Shown here: in pieces, positions 8,979 through 18,908 of the stretch
How positions within the stretch are numbered: position 1 is the first letter of the stretch
Layout of the letters: each line of letters opens with the position of its first letter
Assembly (NCBI RefSeq): GCF_000418325.1
Contig: NC_021658.1
Coordinates: 6,497,501 to 6,561,500 of the forward strand
Source of the DNA: Sorangium cellulosum So0157-2
GTDB taxonomy: Bacteria > Myxococcota_A > Polyangia > Polyangiales > Polyangiaceae
Length of the DNA: 64,000 nucleotides
Direction: 5' to 3'
Notes under the pieces: model-generated
Databases searched by the model: none
Told to the model about the DNA's origin: nothing
What the model saw: the letters and a program-made list of their open reading frames with translations, nothing else
Made by a program: the position numbers and the translations under genes

Positions 8979-8985
8979 TACGTTC

Positions 8986-10230
8986 ATGGATTTCATGGAG
9001 CCGATCACCGCCTACGTCCACTTCCCCTGGTGCCTCAAGAAGTGTCCCTACTGCGACTTCGTCTCTTTCGCGAAGGCGCGGGAGGCGATCGACCACCGCG
9101 GCTATGCCGACGCCGTGCTCGCCGAGCTCCGGAGGCGGGCGGATGCGCTGGGCGAGCGCGAGCTCCGGAGCGTGTTCTTCGGCGGCGGGACGCCGTCCCT
9201 GTGGGAGCCGGAGGAGATGGGCAGGGTGCTTTCCGCCATCACCGCGGCCGCCGGCCGCCTCTCGCCCGACCTCGAGGTGACCGTCGAGTGCAACCCGACC
9301 TCCCTCGACGAGCAGCGGGCCCGAGCGTTCCGAGCGATCGGGGTCAACCGTCTGAGCGTCGGCGTTCAGGGGCTCGACGTGGAGCGGCTCCGGTTCCTCG
9401 GACGCCTGCACGACCCCGACGGCGGGCTCGGCGCGCTCGCGGCGGCGCTCCGGTCCGGGATGCCGCGCGTGAGCGGCGATCTCATCTACGGTGTCGCGGT
9501 GGGGACGGCCGAGGAAGCGCGGGAGCAGCGCCCGGAGCAGGCCGCCGCCGAGGCGCGCGCCGTGGCCTCGACCGGCGTGACCCACATCTCGGCGTACAGC
9601 CTCACGGTCGAGCCGGGCACCTCGTTCGGAGAGCTGGCGCGGCGCGGGCGCCTGCCGCTCGCCGGAGACGACGGGGTGGCGGACACGTTCTTCGCGATCG
9701 ACGAGGCGCTCGAGGCCGAGGGGCTCGCCCACTACGAGGTCTCGAATTACGCGAAGCCCGGCCACGAGGCGCGCCACAACCTCGGCTACTGGAGAGGCGT
9801 CGATTACGTCGGGCTCGGGTGCGCCGCCTACGGGACCGTATCGCGCCCGGATCCGCGCTGGGGCCTGGGCTCGGCCGGCGCGGAGGACGGCGGCGAGGCG
9901 TTCGCGATCCGCTACCGGAACCTCGTGAGCCCGGATCGGTACATCGCCGCCATGGCCGAGGGCGGCGGGCCCGTCCCGGTGGAGAGCCACGAGCGGCTCG
10001 ACCCGGAGACGCGCCTGTCCGAGCGGATCATGCTCGGGCTCCGGCTGCGGGAGGGGTTCGATCTGGAGGCGACGGCGTGGGCGCTCGGGGTGCCGGCGTG
10101 GACGCCCGCGCGACGGCGGGCCGCGGAGCGGCTCGATCGCGCCGGCCGCCTGAAGGTCGACGGCGGGCGGCTCAGCGTCCCGCGGGCCGCCTGGGTCTTC
10201 GCCGACGGCATCGCGGCCGACCTGTTCTGA
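8986..10230 (+). CDS. hemW: HemW-like radical SAM heme chaperone / coproporphyrinogen dehydrogenase homologue
   Basis: 414 residues. Radical SAM signature CLKKCPYCDF (CX3CX2C), followed by FFGGGTPSL, VECNPTS and GVNRLSVGVQ, all standard for the HemN/HemW family, and a HemN C-terminal domain (LSERIMLGLRLREGFDL). The motif CX3CX2C without the extra downstream cysteine of true HemN favours HemW, a heme-trafficking protein, over an oxygen-independent oxidase. Start ATG 8986 gives the normal N-terminus (EPITAYVHFPWC). The next gene begins 79 bases downstream on the same strand. Confidence 0.88.
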   Translation: MDFMEPITAYVHFPWCLKKCPYCDFVSFAKAREAIDHRGYADAVLAELRRRADALGERELRSVFFGGGTPSLWEPEEMGRVLSAITAAAGRLSPDLEVTVECNPTSLDEQRARAFRAIGVNRLSVGVQGLDVERLRFLGRLHDPDGGLGALAAALRSGMPRVSGDLIYGVAVGTAEEAREQRPEQAAAEARAVASTGVTHISAYSLTVEPGTSFGELARRGRLPLAGDDGVADTFFAIDEALEAEGLAHYEVSNYAKPGHEARHNLGYWRGVDYVGLGCAAYGTVSRPDPRWGLGSAGAEDGGEAFAIRYRNLVSPDRYIAAMAEGGGPVPVESHERLDPETRLSERIMLGLRLREGFDLEATAWALGVPAWTPARRRAAERLDRAGRLKVDGGRLSVPRAAWVFADGIAADLF

Positions 10231-10309
10231 CGCCGCCCCGCGCTCGCGGGCGCCGGCGCGCCGCGCTCGCGGTGGACGTCGGGCGCAGGCCGCGGTCCGA
10301 TGCCCGTCC

Positions 10310-11251
10310 ATGAGCCCCTTGCCGACGATCGAGGACATCCGCCGCGCCGCCGCGCGCCTCGCGCCGCACGCCCACGTGACCCCCGTCATGACCAGCCGGA
10401 CGATCGACGGCATGGCGGGCGCGCGCGTCTTCTTCAAGTGCGAGAACCTGCAGCGGGTCGGCGCGTTCAAGTTCCGCGGCGCGTGCAACGCGGTCCTGGC
10501 CCTCTCGGACGAGGACGCGCGCCGCGGCGTCGCCACCCACTCCTCGGGCAACCACGCCGCCGCGCTCGCGCTCGCCGCCCGCATCCGCGGCGTCCCCGCG
10601 CACATCGTCATGCCCGAGAGCGCGCCCGCCGTGAAGCGCGCCGCCGTGGAGGGCTACGGCGCCCGGATCGTGACCTGCGCCCCGACGCTCCGGTCGCGCG
10701 AGGAGACGCTCGCCCGCGTGCTGTCCGAGACGGGCGCGATCCTTGTCCACCCGTACAACGACGCGCACGTCATCGCCGGCCAGGGCACGGCCGCGCTGGA
10801 GCTCGCGGGCCAGGTGGAGGACCTCGACGCCGTGGTCGCGCCCGTCGGCGGCGGCGGGCTGCTCTCGGGCACCGCCGTCGCGACGAGCGCGCTGTCGCGC
10901 GCGCGCACGGTCGGCGCCGAGCCCCAGGCGGCCGACGACGCGGCCCGCTCGCTGCGCGAGGGGAAGATCCTCCCCTCGAACGACCCGATCACGATCGCGG
11001 ACGGCCTCCGCACCTCGCTCGGCGAGCTCACCTTCGCGGTCCTGCGCGAGCGCGGGGTCGAGATCGTCACCGTGGGCGAAGAGGACATCGTCAAGGCGAT
11101 GCGCGTCGTCTGGGAGCGGATGAAGATCCTCATCGAGCCGAGCTCGGCGGTCCCGGTGGCGGCCGTCCTGCTGCGCAAGGTCCAGGGAGCGCGGATCGGC
11201 GTCATCCTGAGCGGGGGAAACGTCGACCTGAGCAAGCTCCCGTTCGCCTGA
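10310..11251 (+). CDS. Threonine/serine dehydratase-like PLP enzyme (fold type II)
   Basis: 313 residues. The PLP lysine lies in GAFKFRGA, SSGNHAAALA binds the carboxylate, and PVGGGGLLSG binds the PLP phosphate; SGGNVDL closes the protein. There is no C-terminal ACT-like regulatory domain, so it matches catabolic threonine dehydratase or serine racemase-like enzymes rather than biosynthetic IlvA. Substrate (Thr, Ser or hydroxy-aspartate) cannot be set from sequence alone. Confidence 0.87.
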   Translation: MSPLPTIEDIRRAAARLAPHAHVTPVMTSRTIDGMAGARVFFKCENLQRVGAFKFRGACNAVLALSDEDARRGVATHSSGNHAAALALAARIRGVPAHIVMPESAPAVKRAAVEGYGARIVTCAPTLRSREETLARVLSETGAILVHPYNDAHVIAGQGTAALELAGQVEDLDAVVAPVGGGGLLSGTAVATSALSRARTVGAEPQAADDAARSLREGKILPSNDPITIADGLRTSLGELTFAVLRERGVEIVTVGEEDIVKAMRVVWERMKILIEPSSAVPVAAVLLRKVQGARIGVILSGGNVDLSKLPFA

Positions 11252-11297
11252 GCGCGAGCGCGGCGCGCCGGCGCTGGGCGAGCTCGCTCGGCTTCCC

Positions 11298-12098
11298 TCA
11301 GCGCTCGCGCCGGCCCTGCCCGAGGCGCAAGGCGGCGCGCACGACGTTCGGCCCCGGACCGGGCGGCGCCGCCGCCACCGTTCGCCCGTCGGCGTCGAGG
11401 ATGCGCGAGCCGCCCTGGCCGTCCAGCGCGGGGCGGGACGGCCCCCAGTTCGCGTTCACGATCGTCACGCGATGGCGCCGCGCGAGCGCGGGCAGGAGCT
11501 CGGCGCGCGCGTCGCCCTCCCCGGGCGGATCGACCCAGGCCGTCGGGAAGAGCAGCAGATCGGCCGCGTCGAGCGCCTCGCCCGCGTCCTCGGAGAGGAA
11601 GTGGACGTCGAAGCAGATCGCGACCGTCACCTTCACGCCGAGCAGATCGAGGACCGGAGTCCCGAGATCGCCAGGCGCCGCCCAGCGCTCCGGGAACCAG
11701 GGGTGGCGCTTGCGGTAGTGGCCGGCGCGCCGCCCGTCGCGGTCGAAGACGAGCAGGGTGTTGTAGAAGCGGCCCTGGCTCTCCTCGACGAGCGGGCCCG
11801 CCAGCGCGATGCCGTGCTCGCGCGCGAGCTCGGAGAGCCGCCGCGCGGACTCGCCGTCGAGCGGCTCCGCGAAGCGGCGCAGATCGCTGTCGCCCCGCGG
11901 CGAGACGTAGCCCGTGACGATCAGCTCGGGCAGGAGCGCGAGATCGGCCCCGGCCAGCGCGGGCGCGCCGAGGAGACGATCGATCTCCGCGAGCGAGCCC
12001 CGGAGGTCGCCGAAGCGCTGCGGCAGCTCGAGCGCGACAACGTCGAGGGAGCGGGCGCTCACCGCCGTCGCCCGGCGCGCCCGCGCCGCGACCGCCAT
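11298..12098 (-). CDS. Carbon-nitrogen hydrolase (nitrilase superfamily)
   Basis: 266 residues. The Glu-Lys-Cys triad is visible: Glu in LALLPELIVTGY, Lys in GHYRKRHPWFPE and Cys in VTVAICFDVHF. The HPWFPE segment after the catalytic Lys and short length fit plain amidase/nitrilase-branch hydrolases rather than NAD synthetase-linked forms. Substrate unknown. The convergent neighbour is the PLP enzyme; 64 bases separate its start from the end of the response regulator on the same strand, so the two could share a transcript. Confidence 0.85.
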   Translation of the reverse strand: MAVAARARRATAVSARSLDVVALELPQRFGDLRGSLAEIDRLLGAPALAGADLALLPELIVTGYVSPRGDSDLRRFAEPLDGESARRLSELAREHGIALAGPLVEESQGRFYNTLLVFDRDGRRAGHYRKRHPWFPERWAAPGDLGTPVLDLLGVKVTVAICFDVHFLSEDAGEALDAADLLLFPTAWVDPPGEGDARAELLPALARRHRVTIVNANWGPSRPALDGQGGSRILDADGRTVAAAPPGPGPNVVRAALRLGQGRRER

Positions 12099-12162
12099 GC
12101 CGGCGGCGCTCCCGGCATGTCGACCTGCACCGCGCGCCGGAGGGTCACGGGGCGCGCTCGGC

Positions 12163-12612
12163 TCAGCGGAGGTTCCTCGTCGCCTGGAGCTGGTGCAGGC
12201 TCACCGCGAGGTCGACCTGACGGCGCAGATCCGAGGCGATCCAGGGCTTCGTGATGATCCTGAAGCTCGCGCTCTCCCGGGAGATCTTCTGGATCTGCTC
12301 CACGTCGGTCGGCGCGCAGACGAGCACCGGGACGTAGCTCAGCCCCTGCCGGCGCAGCTCGCGCAGCAGCGCGAGCCCGCTGAAATGAGGCATCCGGTAG
12401 TCCGCGACGACCACCGAGGGCGGCTCCTTCACCGCCGCCGCGAGCGCGCGGCGCGGATCGCCGAAGGTGCGGACCTGGTAGCCGGAGCGGAGCGCCCGGT
12501 CCATGAGGTCCAGGTTGCTCTCCTCGTCGTCGACGGCGTAGAGGAGCGTTCCTTGGCCCCGGCCACTCGAAGGTGGCGGCATGCTGCCAGAATGCGGGGC
12601 ATTGCCCATCAA
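12163..12612 (-). CDS. Single-domain response regulator
   Basis: 149 residues, essentially one receiver domain. Acidic pocket in YAVDDEESN, phospho-acceptor Asp in VVVADYRMPHFSG, and the conserved Lys in ITKPWIASDL. FRIITKPW is typical of RpfG/HupR-type receivers, but no output domain follows, only a short helical tail. A partner kinase is not adjacent; the divergent Ser/Thr kinase gene is 255 bases away. The first 20 residues are a low-complexity leader and the real start could be slightly downstream. Confidence 0.9.
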   Translation of the reverse strand: MMGNAPHSGSMPPPSSGRGQGTLLYAVDDEESNLDLMDRALRSGYQVRTFGDPRRALAAAVKEPPSVVVADYRMPHFSGLALLRELRRQGLSYVPVLVCAPTDVEQIQKISRESASFRIITKPWIASDLRRQVDLAVSLHQLQATRNLR

Positions 12613-12867
12613 GCGCGAGGGTATCAGACCTCGTCCTCCCGCACCACGCGCTCACGCCGAAGTAATCTTGGTTGCCTGACTCACGCTCAGCGCCGGACCG
12701 CGAAGCGCGCTGCGCCGCGGGACCGCAGGGGTGGGCGCCATGGAGCCCTGGGCGAGGCCCCCCGACTCGCGGCGGCGGCCAGCCTCGGGACGCGCGAGCG
12801 ATCAACCTGGGCTGTCAGCGGCGTTCACGATCCCCTCCGGCGGCGTTCGGCTGTAAGAGATCAAGAG

Positions 12868-15800
12868 ATGTCCGCTCGCGATGGATTGCTCGAGGTCGGC
12901 GCGCTCGTGGACGGCCGGTATCAGGTGCTCGGCCACCTCGGCAGCGGTGGTCACAGCGTCGTTTACGAGGCGCGCCAGATCGTGACCACCCAGCGCGTGG
13001 CCCTCAAGCTGCTGCGGCCCGAGGCGCTGCGGCGCTCGCGCGAGTCCGGCTCGCAGGAGGCGCGCTTCGAGCGGGAGATGCAGGTCATCGCCCAGATGAG
13101 CCACCCGAACATCGTCCGGCTCCTCGACGCCGGACGCCTGCCCGAAGGCGAGCTCTACCTGGCCTTGGAGTACGTCGACGGCGAGACGCTGAGCGCGCGC
13201 TGCCAGCGCACGCGGGGGATCGAGCCGAACGAGGCGAAGCGGCTGATGCTCCAGGTGCTCGACGCCATCGGCTTCGCCCACGAGCGCGGCGTCATCCACC
13301 GCGACCTCAAGCCGCACAACATCATGGTCGCCGGCTCCGGCAAGCGGACGCACGTCAAGGTGCTCGACTTCGGCATCGCCGCGCTGATCGGCGAGGCCCG
13401 CGCCGCCGACTACCGCGCGATCACGCGCACCGGCGAGTTCAACGGGACCCCGGCCTACATGGCCCCGGAGCAGCTCGTGCAGGCGACTCCGACCACAGCG
13501 GCGGACATCTACGCATGGGGGCTCACCTTCCTCGAGTGCCTGATCGGCACGCCGGTGATGCACGAGGCGACGGTCGCCGAGGTCATCTTTCGCCAGCTGA
13601 GCCCCGAGCCGGTGCCCATCCCCCGCGCCCTCCGCGGCCACCCGCTCGGCGCGCTGCTGGCGCAGGCGACCGCCAAGTCGCCGGCGCACCGCTTCCGGTC
13701 CGCCCGCGACGCGTACGAGCTGCTGGAGGACTGCGATGTGTCGGCGATCCCGTGGCCGCTGCCCCGCGACGACGAGCGCGGCGGCTCGCCGGAGCAGCGG
13801 GCCATCTCGACGCGCGCGGTGCACCACGCCGCGGCGGACCAGGAGACGCAGCTCGTGCCCTCCGAGCCCGAGCCGCCGCCGGGCACGCAGCGCAGATCGC
13901 CCGAGCAGCAGTGGCAGGACGAGCGGCTCGGCGCGGCGCCGACGCTCGCCATCCCGGGCCGCGGCCCCGCGCCCGCCGCGCCGCCGGTGAGGCCGATCGG
14001 AAGAAGCGCGTCGATCCACCCCGGCGCCGCCGGCACCCAGGAGACGCCGCTGGCCCCGAAGCTCCCCTCCTTCCCGAGCGCCGCGCCCGGGACGCGGCCG
14101 GTGACCGCCACCGGCCGCGGCGAGCGCCGCCAGCTGACCGTGCTGGTCTGCGGGCTCGCCGGCGCCGAGCGCATCGCCGACACGGTCGACAGCGAGGCGT
14201 TCCACGAGCTCGTGCAGATGTTCCAGGCCGCGTGCGCCCAGGTGATCGGGGCGCAGGAGGGGGTGTTCCTCCGCTCGCCCGGCGAGGAGACGGTCGCCTA
14301 CTTCGGCCACCCCGTGGCCAAGGAGGACGACGCACTCCGCGCGGTGCAGGCGGCGCTCGATCTGGTCGAGCACATGTCCCGCCTGAACGCGCGGGAGATC
14401 GTGTCCGTGCCCCTGTCGGTGCAGGTCGGCGTGCACACCGGGCTCGTCGTCGTGGCCGACAGCGACGCCGTGCCCTCGCTCGCCGGTCCGACCCTGAACG
14501 CCGCGACGCAGCTGAAGGCCCACGCCGAGCCGGGCACGGTGCTCGTCAGCCGCGCCACGCAGAAGCTCATCGAGGGCTACTACTACGTGGACGCGCTCGG
14601 CGAGATCAGCCCGAAGGGCGCGCGCCAGCCGATCGAGATCTTCGCGGTGCAGGGGCGCACGACCGCGCGGGACCGGCTCGACGCGAGGATGCTCCACGGG
14701 CTCACCCCGCTCGTCGGGCGGGACAGCGAGCTCGACGAGCTGGCGGCCCGGTGGTCGCGGGCCTCGGGCGGCGCCGGGCAGGTCGTGCTGGTGACGGGCG
14801 AGGCCGGCATCGGCAAGTCGCGGAGCGTGCGCGCCTTCCGCGACCGGCTGGCCGGGACGCCGCACCTCTGGCTCGAGGCGCGCTGCTCGCCGCAGCTCCA
14901 GAACAGCGCGTTCTATGCGGTGATCGAGCTGCTCAACGCGCTGCTCGCGGGCGATCGCGACCGCGCGAGCACGCTGAGCGGCTCGGCCGCGGCGCCGAGC
15001 GAGCGCGGGGCGTCGCTCGACAAGGGCGAAGACCGGCTCGAGCGGCTGGAGCAGCTGCTCGCCGAGGCGGAGGCGGGGCCGCTCGCCGTGCCGCTGCTCG
15101 CCGCGCTGCTGTCGATCCCGACCGAGGGGCGCCACCCGGCGCCGGCGCTCACCCCGCAGCGCCAGCGGCAGGAGACCATCGCCTCGCTCCTCCAGCTCTT
15201 CCTCGGGCTCGCCGATCGGCAGCCGCTCGTGCTCACGGCCGAGGACCTGCACTGGGCCGATCCGTCGACCCTGGAGCTGCTCGGCCGGCTCATCGACGAG
15301 GGGCGGCCGTCGCCGCTGCTGCTGCTCCTGACCGCGCGCCCCACGTTCACGCCGCCGTGGCCGCTGCGATCGCACTTCACCCAGATCTACCTCGCCCCGC
15401 TCAGCGCCGAGCGGATGCGGGCGCTCATCCAGCAGCTGGCCGGCGCGTACGCGACGAGCGGCGCGTCGGCCATCCAGGCCCCGCTGCCCGACGAGGTGAT
15501 CCGGACGCTGGCCGAGCGCAGCGACGGCGTCCCGCTGTTCGCCGAGGAGCTCACGCGCATGGTCCTCGAGGCGGCCGCCGCCAAGGCGGCCGCAGGGGAG
15601 CCGGCCGGCTCGCCGAGCGCGCCGAGCGGGTGGCTGGGCGCGCTCGAGACGCCGGTCACCCTCCAGCACTCGCTGACGTCGCGCCTCGACCGCCTCGGCC
15701 CGGCGAAGGAGGTCGCGCAGCTCGGCGCGGTGTTCGGTCGCACCTTCGGCTACGAGGCGCTCGAGCTCTGCGCGGGCGGCGGCGCGGGCGGCGAGCCGCT

Positions 15801-17304
15801 CCTCATGGCGTCGAGCCCCGCGGCGCTGCGCGAGGCGCTCGCGCAGCTCGTCGACGCCGAGCTGCTCTTCCAGCGGGGGCGCCCCCCGCGCGCGACGTAC
15901 ACGTTCAAGCACGCGCTGGTGCAGGACGCGGCCTACCAGTCGCTGCTGCGCAGCACCCGGCAGGTGTACCACGCGCGCATCGCCGCCGTGCTGGCCGAGC
16001 GCTTCCCCGGGACGCCGCCCGAGCTGCTCGCGCACCACTACACCGAGGCCGCGCTGATCGGCCCCGCCCTCGCGGCCTGGCAGCGCGCCGGGGAGGCCTC
16101 GCTCATCTCGTCCGCGCACGCCGAGGCGATGAGCCACCTCCGCCGTGGGCTCGAGCTCCTCAGGCAGCTGCCGGAGACGAAAGAGCGGGCGCGCGACGAG
16201 ATCACCCTGCAGACGACGCTCGGCGTCCCGCTGATGATCACGCGGGGCTACGCCGCCCCGGAGGTCGAGGCGGCGTACGCGCGCGCGCACGCGCTCTGCC
16301 GCGAGGCGGGCTCCTCGCCGCAGCTCTTCCCCGCGCTGTGGGGGCTCTGGATCTTCTTCCACGTCCGCGGCGACTACGCGCTCGCGGAGCAGCACGGCGA
16401 GCAGCTGCTCGCGCTCGCCGAGAGCACGGGCGACCCGGGGATCTCGCTCGGCGCGCACCAGGCGCTCGGCGCGACGCGCTTCCTCCGGGGGCGGCTCGGC
16501 GAGGCGCGCGAGCACTTCAACAAGGTGCTGTCGATCTACGATCCCGCGCGTCACCTGCCGCTCGCCTTCCTCTTCGGCCACGACGCCGCGGCGTTCTCGC
16601 TGTCGCACCTCGCCTGGATCGCGTTCCACCTCGGCGAGCCGGAGCGGGGCAAGGCGTCGATCGACGAGGCGATCGCGCTGTGCGAGGAGCTGAACCAGCC
16701 CGTGAGCCGGGGCTTCGTCGAGCACTTCGCCGCGGTCCTGTGCTGCCTGGTCGGCGACGTCGCCGGCGCGGAGGCGCACGCGAGCGTGCTCGGCAAGCTC
16801 GCCGAGGAGGTGGGCATGCCCCACTGGGCGGCGCTCAGCCAGATCGATCTCGGCTGGGCGGCGGCGGCGCGCGCGGCGCAGGGGCCGGCCGGCGCGGAGG
16901 CGCGCGCGCGCTACGCCGAGGGCGCCGCGCGCATCCGCGGCGGCCTGACGATGCTGATGGGCGTCGGCAGCCGCGTGTCGCTGACCTACTGGCGAGCGGC
17001 GCTCATCGACGCGGAGCTCGGCGCCGGCAACGTCGACGAGGCCAGCGCCCTGCTCGACGACACGCTCTCCTTCGTCGAGAAGAGCGACGAGCGCTACTTC
17101 GAGGCCGAGCTCTGCCGGCTCGAGGGCGAGATCGCGCTCGCGCGCGGCGCGCCGACCGCCGCGGAGGCGCGGGCGCGCGCGGCGGCCTCGTTCCGGAAGG
17201 GGCGCGAGATCGCCGAGCGGCAGGGCGCGCTCGGCCTCTTGACGCAGATCTTCGATCGCCGCCGGGCGCCGGCCGACGCGGGGGACGCGCAGGAAGAGCG
17301 GTGA
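12868..17304 (+). CDS. Ser/Thr protein kinase - cyclase-like - STAND ATPase - TPR fusion
   Basis: 1478 residues. Kinase (about 17-290): Gly loop LGSGGHSVVYEA, Lys47, HRDLKPHN with Asp146, DFG at 167-169, so catalytically complete. A Pro-rich linker leads to a class III nucleotidyl cyclase-like domain from about 418 (RRQLTVLVCGLAGAERI...), where the first metal Asp is replaced in VCGLAG and the second site reads GEETVAYFG; cyclase activity is doubtful. An AAA/STAND NTPase follows (LVGRDSELDELA, Walker A GEAGIGKS near 644, LTAEDLHWADPSTLELL), then TPR-like helices to the end. This order is a known signalling architecture in myxobacteria. Start ATG 12868 follows AAGAGATCAAGAG. Confidence 0.93.
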   Translation: MSARDGLLEVGALVDGRYQVLGHLGSGGHSVVYEARQIVTTQRVALKLLRPEALRRSRESGSQEARFEREMQVIAQMSHPNIVRLLDAGRLPEGELYLALEYVDGETLSARCQRTRGIEPNEAKRLMLQVLDAIGFAHERGVIHRDLKPHNIMVAGSGKRTHVKVLDFGIAALIGEARAADYRAITRTGEFNGTPAYMAPEQLVQATPTTAADIYAWGLTFLECLIGTPVMHEATVAEVIFRQLSPEPVPIPRALRGHPLGALLAQATAKSPAHRFRSARDAYELLEDCDVSAIPWPLPRDDERGGSPEQRAISTRAVHHAAADQETQLVPSEPEPPPGTQRRSPEQQWQDERLGAAPTLAIPGRGPAPAAPPVRPIGRSASIHPGAAGTQETPLAPKLPSFPSAAPGTRPVTATGRGERRQLTVLVCGLAGAERIADTVDSEAFHELVQMFQAACAQVIGAQEGVFLRSPGEETVAYFGHPVAKEDDALRAVQAALDLVEHMSRLNAREIVSVPLSVQVGVHTGLVVVADSDAVPSLAGPTLNAATQLKAHAEPGTVLVSRATQKLIEGYYYVDALGEISPKGARQPIEIFAVQGRTTARDRLDARMLHGLTPLVGRDSELDELAARWSRASGGAGQVVLVTGEAGIGKSRSVRAFRDRLAGTPHLWLEARCSPQLQNSAFYAVIELLNALLAGDRDRASTLSGSAAAPSERGASLDKGEDRLERLEQLLAEAEAGPLAVPLLAALLSIPTEGRHPAPALTPQRQRQETIASLLQLFLGLADRQPLVLTAEDLHWADPSTLELLGRLIDEGRPSPLLLLLTARPTFTPPWPLRSHFTQIYLAPLSAERMRALIQQLAGAYATSGASAIQAPLPDEVIRTLAERSDGVPLFAEELTRMVLEAAAAKAAAGEPAGSPSAPSGWLGALETPVTLQHSLTSRLDRLGPAKEVAQLGAVFGRTFGYEALELCAGGGAGGEPLLMASSPAALREALAQLVDAELLFQRGRPPRATYTFKHALVQDAAYQSLLRSTRQVYHARIAAVLAERFPGTPPELLAHHYTEAALIGPALAAWQRAGEASLISSAHAEAMSHLRRGLELLRQLPETKERARDEITLQTTLGVPLMITRGYAAPEVEAAYARAHALCREAGSSPQLFPALWGLWIFFHVRGDYALAEQHGEQLLALAESTGDPGISLGAHQALGATRFLRGRLGEAREHFNKVLSIYDPARHLPLAFLFGHDAAAFSLSHLAWIAFHLGEPERGKASIDEAIALCEELNQPVSRGFVEHFAAVLCCLVGDVAGAEAHASVLGKLAEEVGMPHWAALSQIDLGWAAAARAAQGPAGAEARARYAEGAARIRGGLTMLMGVGSRVSLTYWRAALIDAELGAGNVDEASALLDDTLSFVEKSDERYFEAELCRLEGEIALARGAPTAAEARARAAASFRKGREIAERQGALGLLTQIFDRRRAPADAGDAQEER

Positions 17305-17373
17305 GGGGCCGCGCGCGCAGCGCGGCGCGGCGCGGGGGGCGGAGCTCCGGCAGGGGCGCGCCGGCGCGCGGCG

Positions 17374-18726
17374 CTAGAGATCGCCGTGGATCGGCGACGG
17401 CACCCGCCACGCGACGATCTCGGCGTGCTGCTCGCCGTTGAAGGGCCGCTCGAGGAGCCGGGGGCAGCACTGCCGCGAACGGAACAACTCGAGGATGTAG
17501 CCCATGCGCTCGCTCAGCAACGCCCAGTCCTTGGCGCCGCAGCCGGCCGTCGTCTGGTCGTGGGCGTCGTACTTGAGCAGGAGCTCGTAGAGCTCGCGAT
17601 CCTCGATGGTCTCGAGCTCGGCGCAGTGCAGCGGCAGGCCGGGCGGCGCGGGGAGATCGTGGCCGAGCTCGAGGATCTCGTCCGGCAGGCGCATGGTCAT
17701 CATCTCCTTGGTCGCGATCGCGCGCCAGAACGCCTTCAGCTTCTCGACCTTGTCGAGGACCATCGACTGGAGCGCCTCGGGGAGGCCGACCGTGTCGACC
17801 GCGCAGCGGACGGGCGCGTTGAGCGCCCGCGCGATGTACGGCTGGAGCCGCACCTGCTCGTGCAGCCCGACGCGCGCGTTGGCGAGGAGGATGAGCTCCG
17901 CCTTCTTGTCCTTGTCCTCCGTGAGCATCGCGTCGTGGTAGTGCTCCATGGCGCTGCGGAGCAGCCCCTGCCCACCGTCCGTGGACGGCCCCCGCTCCAG
18001 CCCCTCGAGCAGCTCCGCGAGCTCCTTCTTCCCCGGCCGCGGGCAGCCCCGGTAGAGCTGGATCATGCGGGCGAAGAGCGGCCCGAGCTCCTCGAACACC
18101 TTGAGGTTGCCGAGCGCGATGTCCGCGCTGAGCTCGGACAGGATCCGCTCCGGCAGCTCCATGAGCCCGAACCCCTGCCCCCACCAGGGCGAGATCAGCT
18201 CGACGGCGCTGAGCCGCCACGCGCTCGCCCGCTCCGGCTCGCCCTGCCCGCGCCGCCTGAGGAGGCGCGGCACGACCGCCTCCCGCTCCTCGTCGTCCGA
18301 GAGGATCAGCCACCGCAGCACCGACGGCACCTCCTCGTTGCGGATGAAACTCCCCGCGGTCTTGGAGGCCCACGTGGCGAACGTGCACCAGTGGGCGTTG
18401 CCGCCGCCGAGCAGCGTCACGAGCTCCGCCGAGATCTCGTAGTAGCACTGGGTGATGAGCAGGTTGCGCAGCACCGGCTGATCCGAGAGCGCGATGACGT
18501 CGTGCACCCTGTCGAGCAGCGAGGCCGACTCGGACGTCTCGGCGGGCATCCCCCTCGCGGCGATCCGCGTCGAGCGCTCCACCACGCCGCTCCGCGTCAC
18601 GCGGGGCGCCTGAAGCGGCGCCTCCGCCGTCAAGGCGAGAGGGGGCAGGTAGGCGGCGTCGTGGAAGTGCGTGGCGTGTTCGCTCGCTGGTATGGCGGCC
18701 ATCAGCGGCTTTACAGGGGTCGTCAT
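17374..18726 (-). CDS. Conserved-looking protein of unknown function (450 aa)
   Basis: Not recognised. Soluble, largely helical, no signal peptide or membrane segment. Stretches that look conserved are LITQCYYEISAEL, GGGNAHWCTFATWASKTAG and EKLKAFWRAIATKEMMT. The WCTFATWASK block with buried Trp and Cys suggests a real folded family rather than a spurious frame, and codon use is that of the neighbours. It converges with the kinase fusion; the 182-base gap upstream should carry its promoter and is less GC-rich than the gene. Confidence 0.75.
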   Translation of the reverse strand: MTTPVKPLMAAIPASEHATHFHDAAYLPPLALTAEAPLQAPRVTRSGVVERSTRIAARGMPAETSESASLLDRVHDVIALSDQPVLRNLLITQCYYEISAELVTLLGGGNAHWCTFATWASKTAGSFIRNEEVPSVLRWLILSDDEEREAVVPRLLRRRGQGEPERASAWRLSAVELISPWWGQGFGLMELPERILSELSADIALGNLKVFEELGPLFARMIQLYRGCPRPGKKELAELLEGLERGPSTDGGQGLLRSAMEHYHDAMLTEDKDKKAELILLANARVGLHEQVRLQPYIARALNAPVRCAVDTVGLPEALQSMVLDKVEKLKAFWRAIATKEMMTMRLPDEILELGHDLPAPPGLPLHCAELETIEDRELYELLLKYDAHDQTTAGCGAKDWALLSERMGYILELFRSRQCCPRLLERPFNGEQHAEIVAWRVPSPIHGDL

Positions 18727-18908
18727 TCTCCCGTGCTATCTCCAAGTGATGCCAGATGTCCATACCTGACCATAAGTCCATCCTGTGAAGGACAGCTGGC
18801 TCACCAAATATCGACAGAATGCTGCTGCGGCGCTGAACGCGCGGTTCCCTCTTGCGTCGCGTCAAGCACGCGGCGCAGCAACGTGACGGCGCGCGGCGAT
18901 CGCCGCCG

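Larger units (their letters stand above)
8670..8985. other. Divergent relA/hemW spacer
   Basis: 316 bases between two divergent starts. The left half holds the candidate relA promoter. The right half (8820-8978) is filled with a degenerate 9-10-bp tandem repeat listed separately. The repeat is open in the hemW frame but would encode only an Arg/Pro/Ser-rich stretch, so hemW is started at 8986. Confidence 0.6.

Noticed and set aside
6537-10313. 1258-codon open frame on the plus strand across relA/spoT and hemW
   Set aside because: Antisense shadow caused by high GC; Arg/Ala/Val-rich with no domains, while relA/spoT on the other strand has full motifs.
12802-16824. 1340-codon minus-strand frame opposite the kinase fusion
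   Set aside because: Mirror of the kinase gene's codon bias; no motif, very Arg/Leu/Gly-rich.
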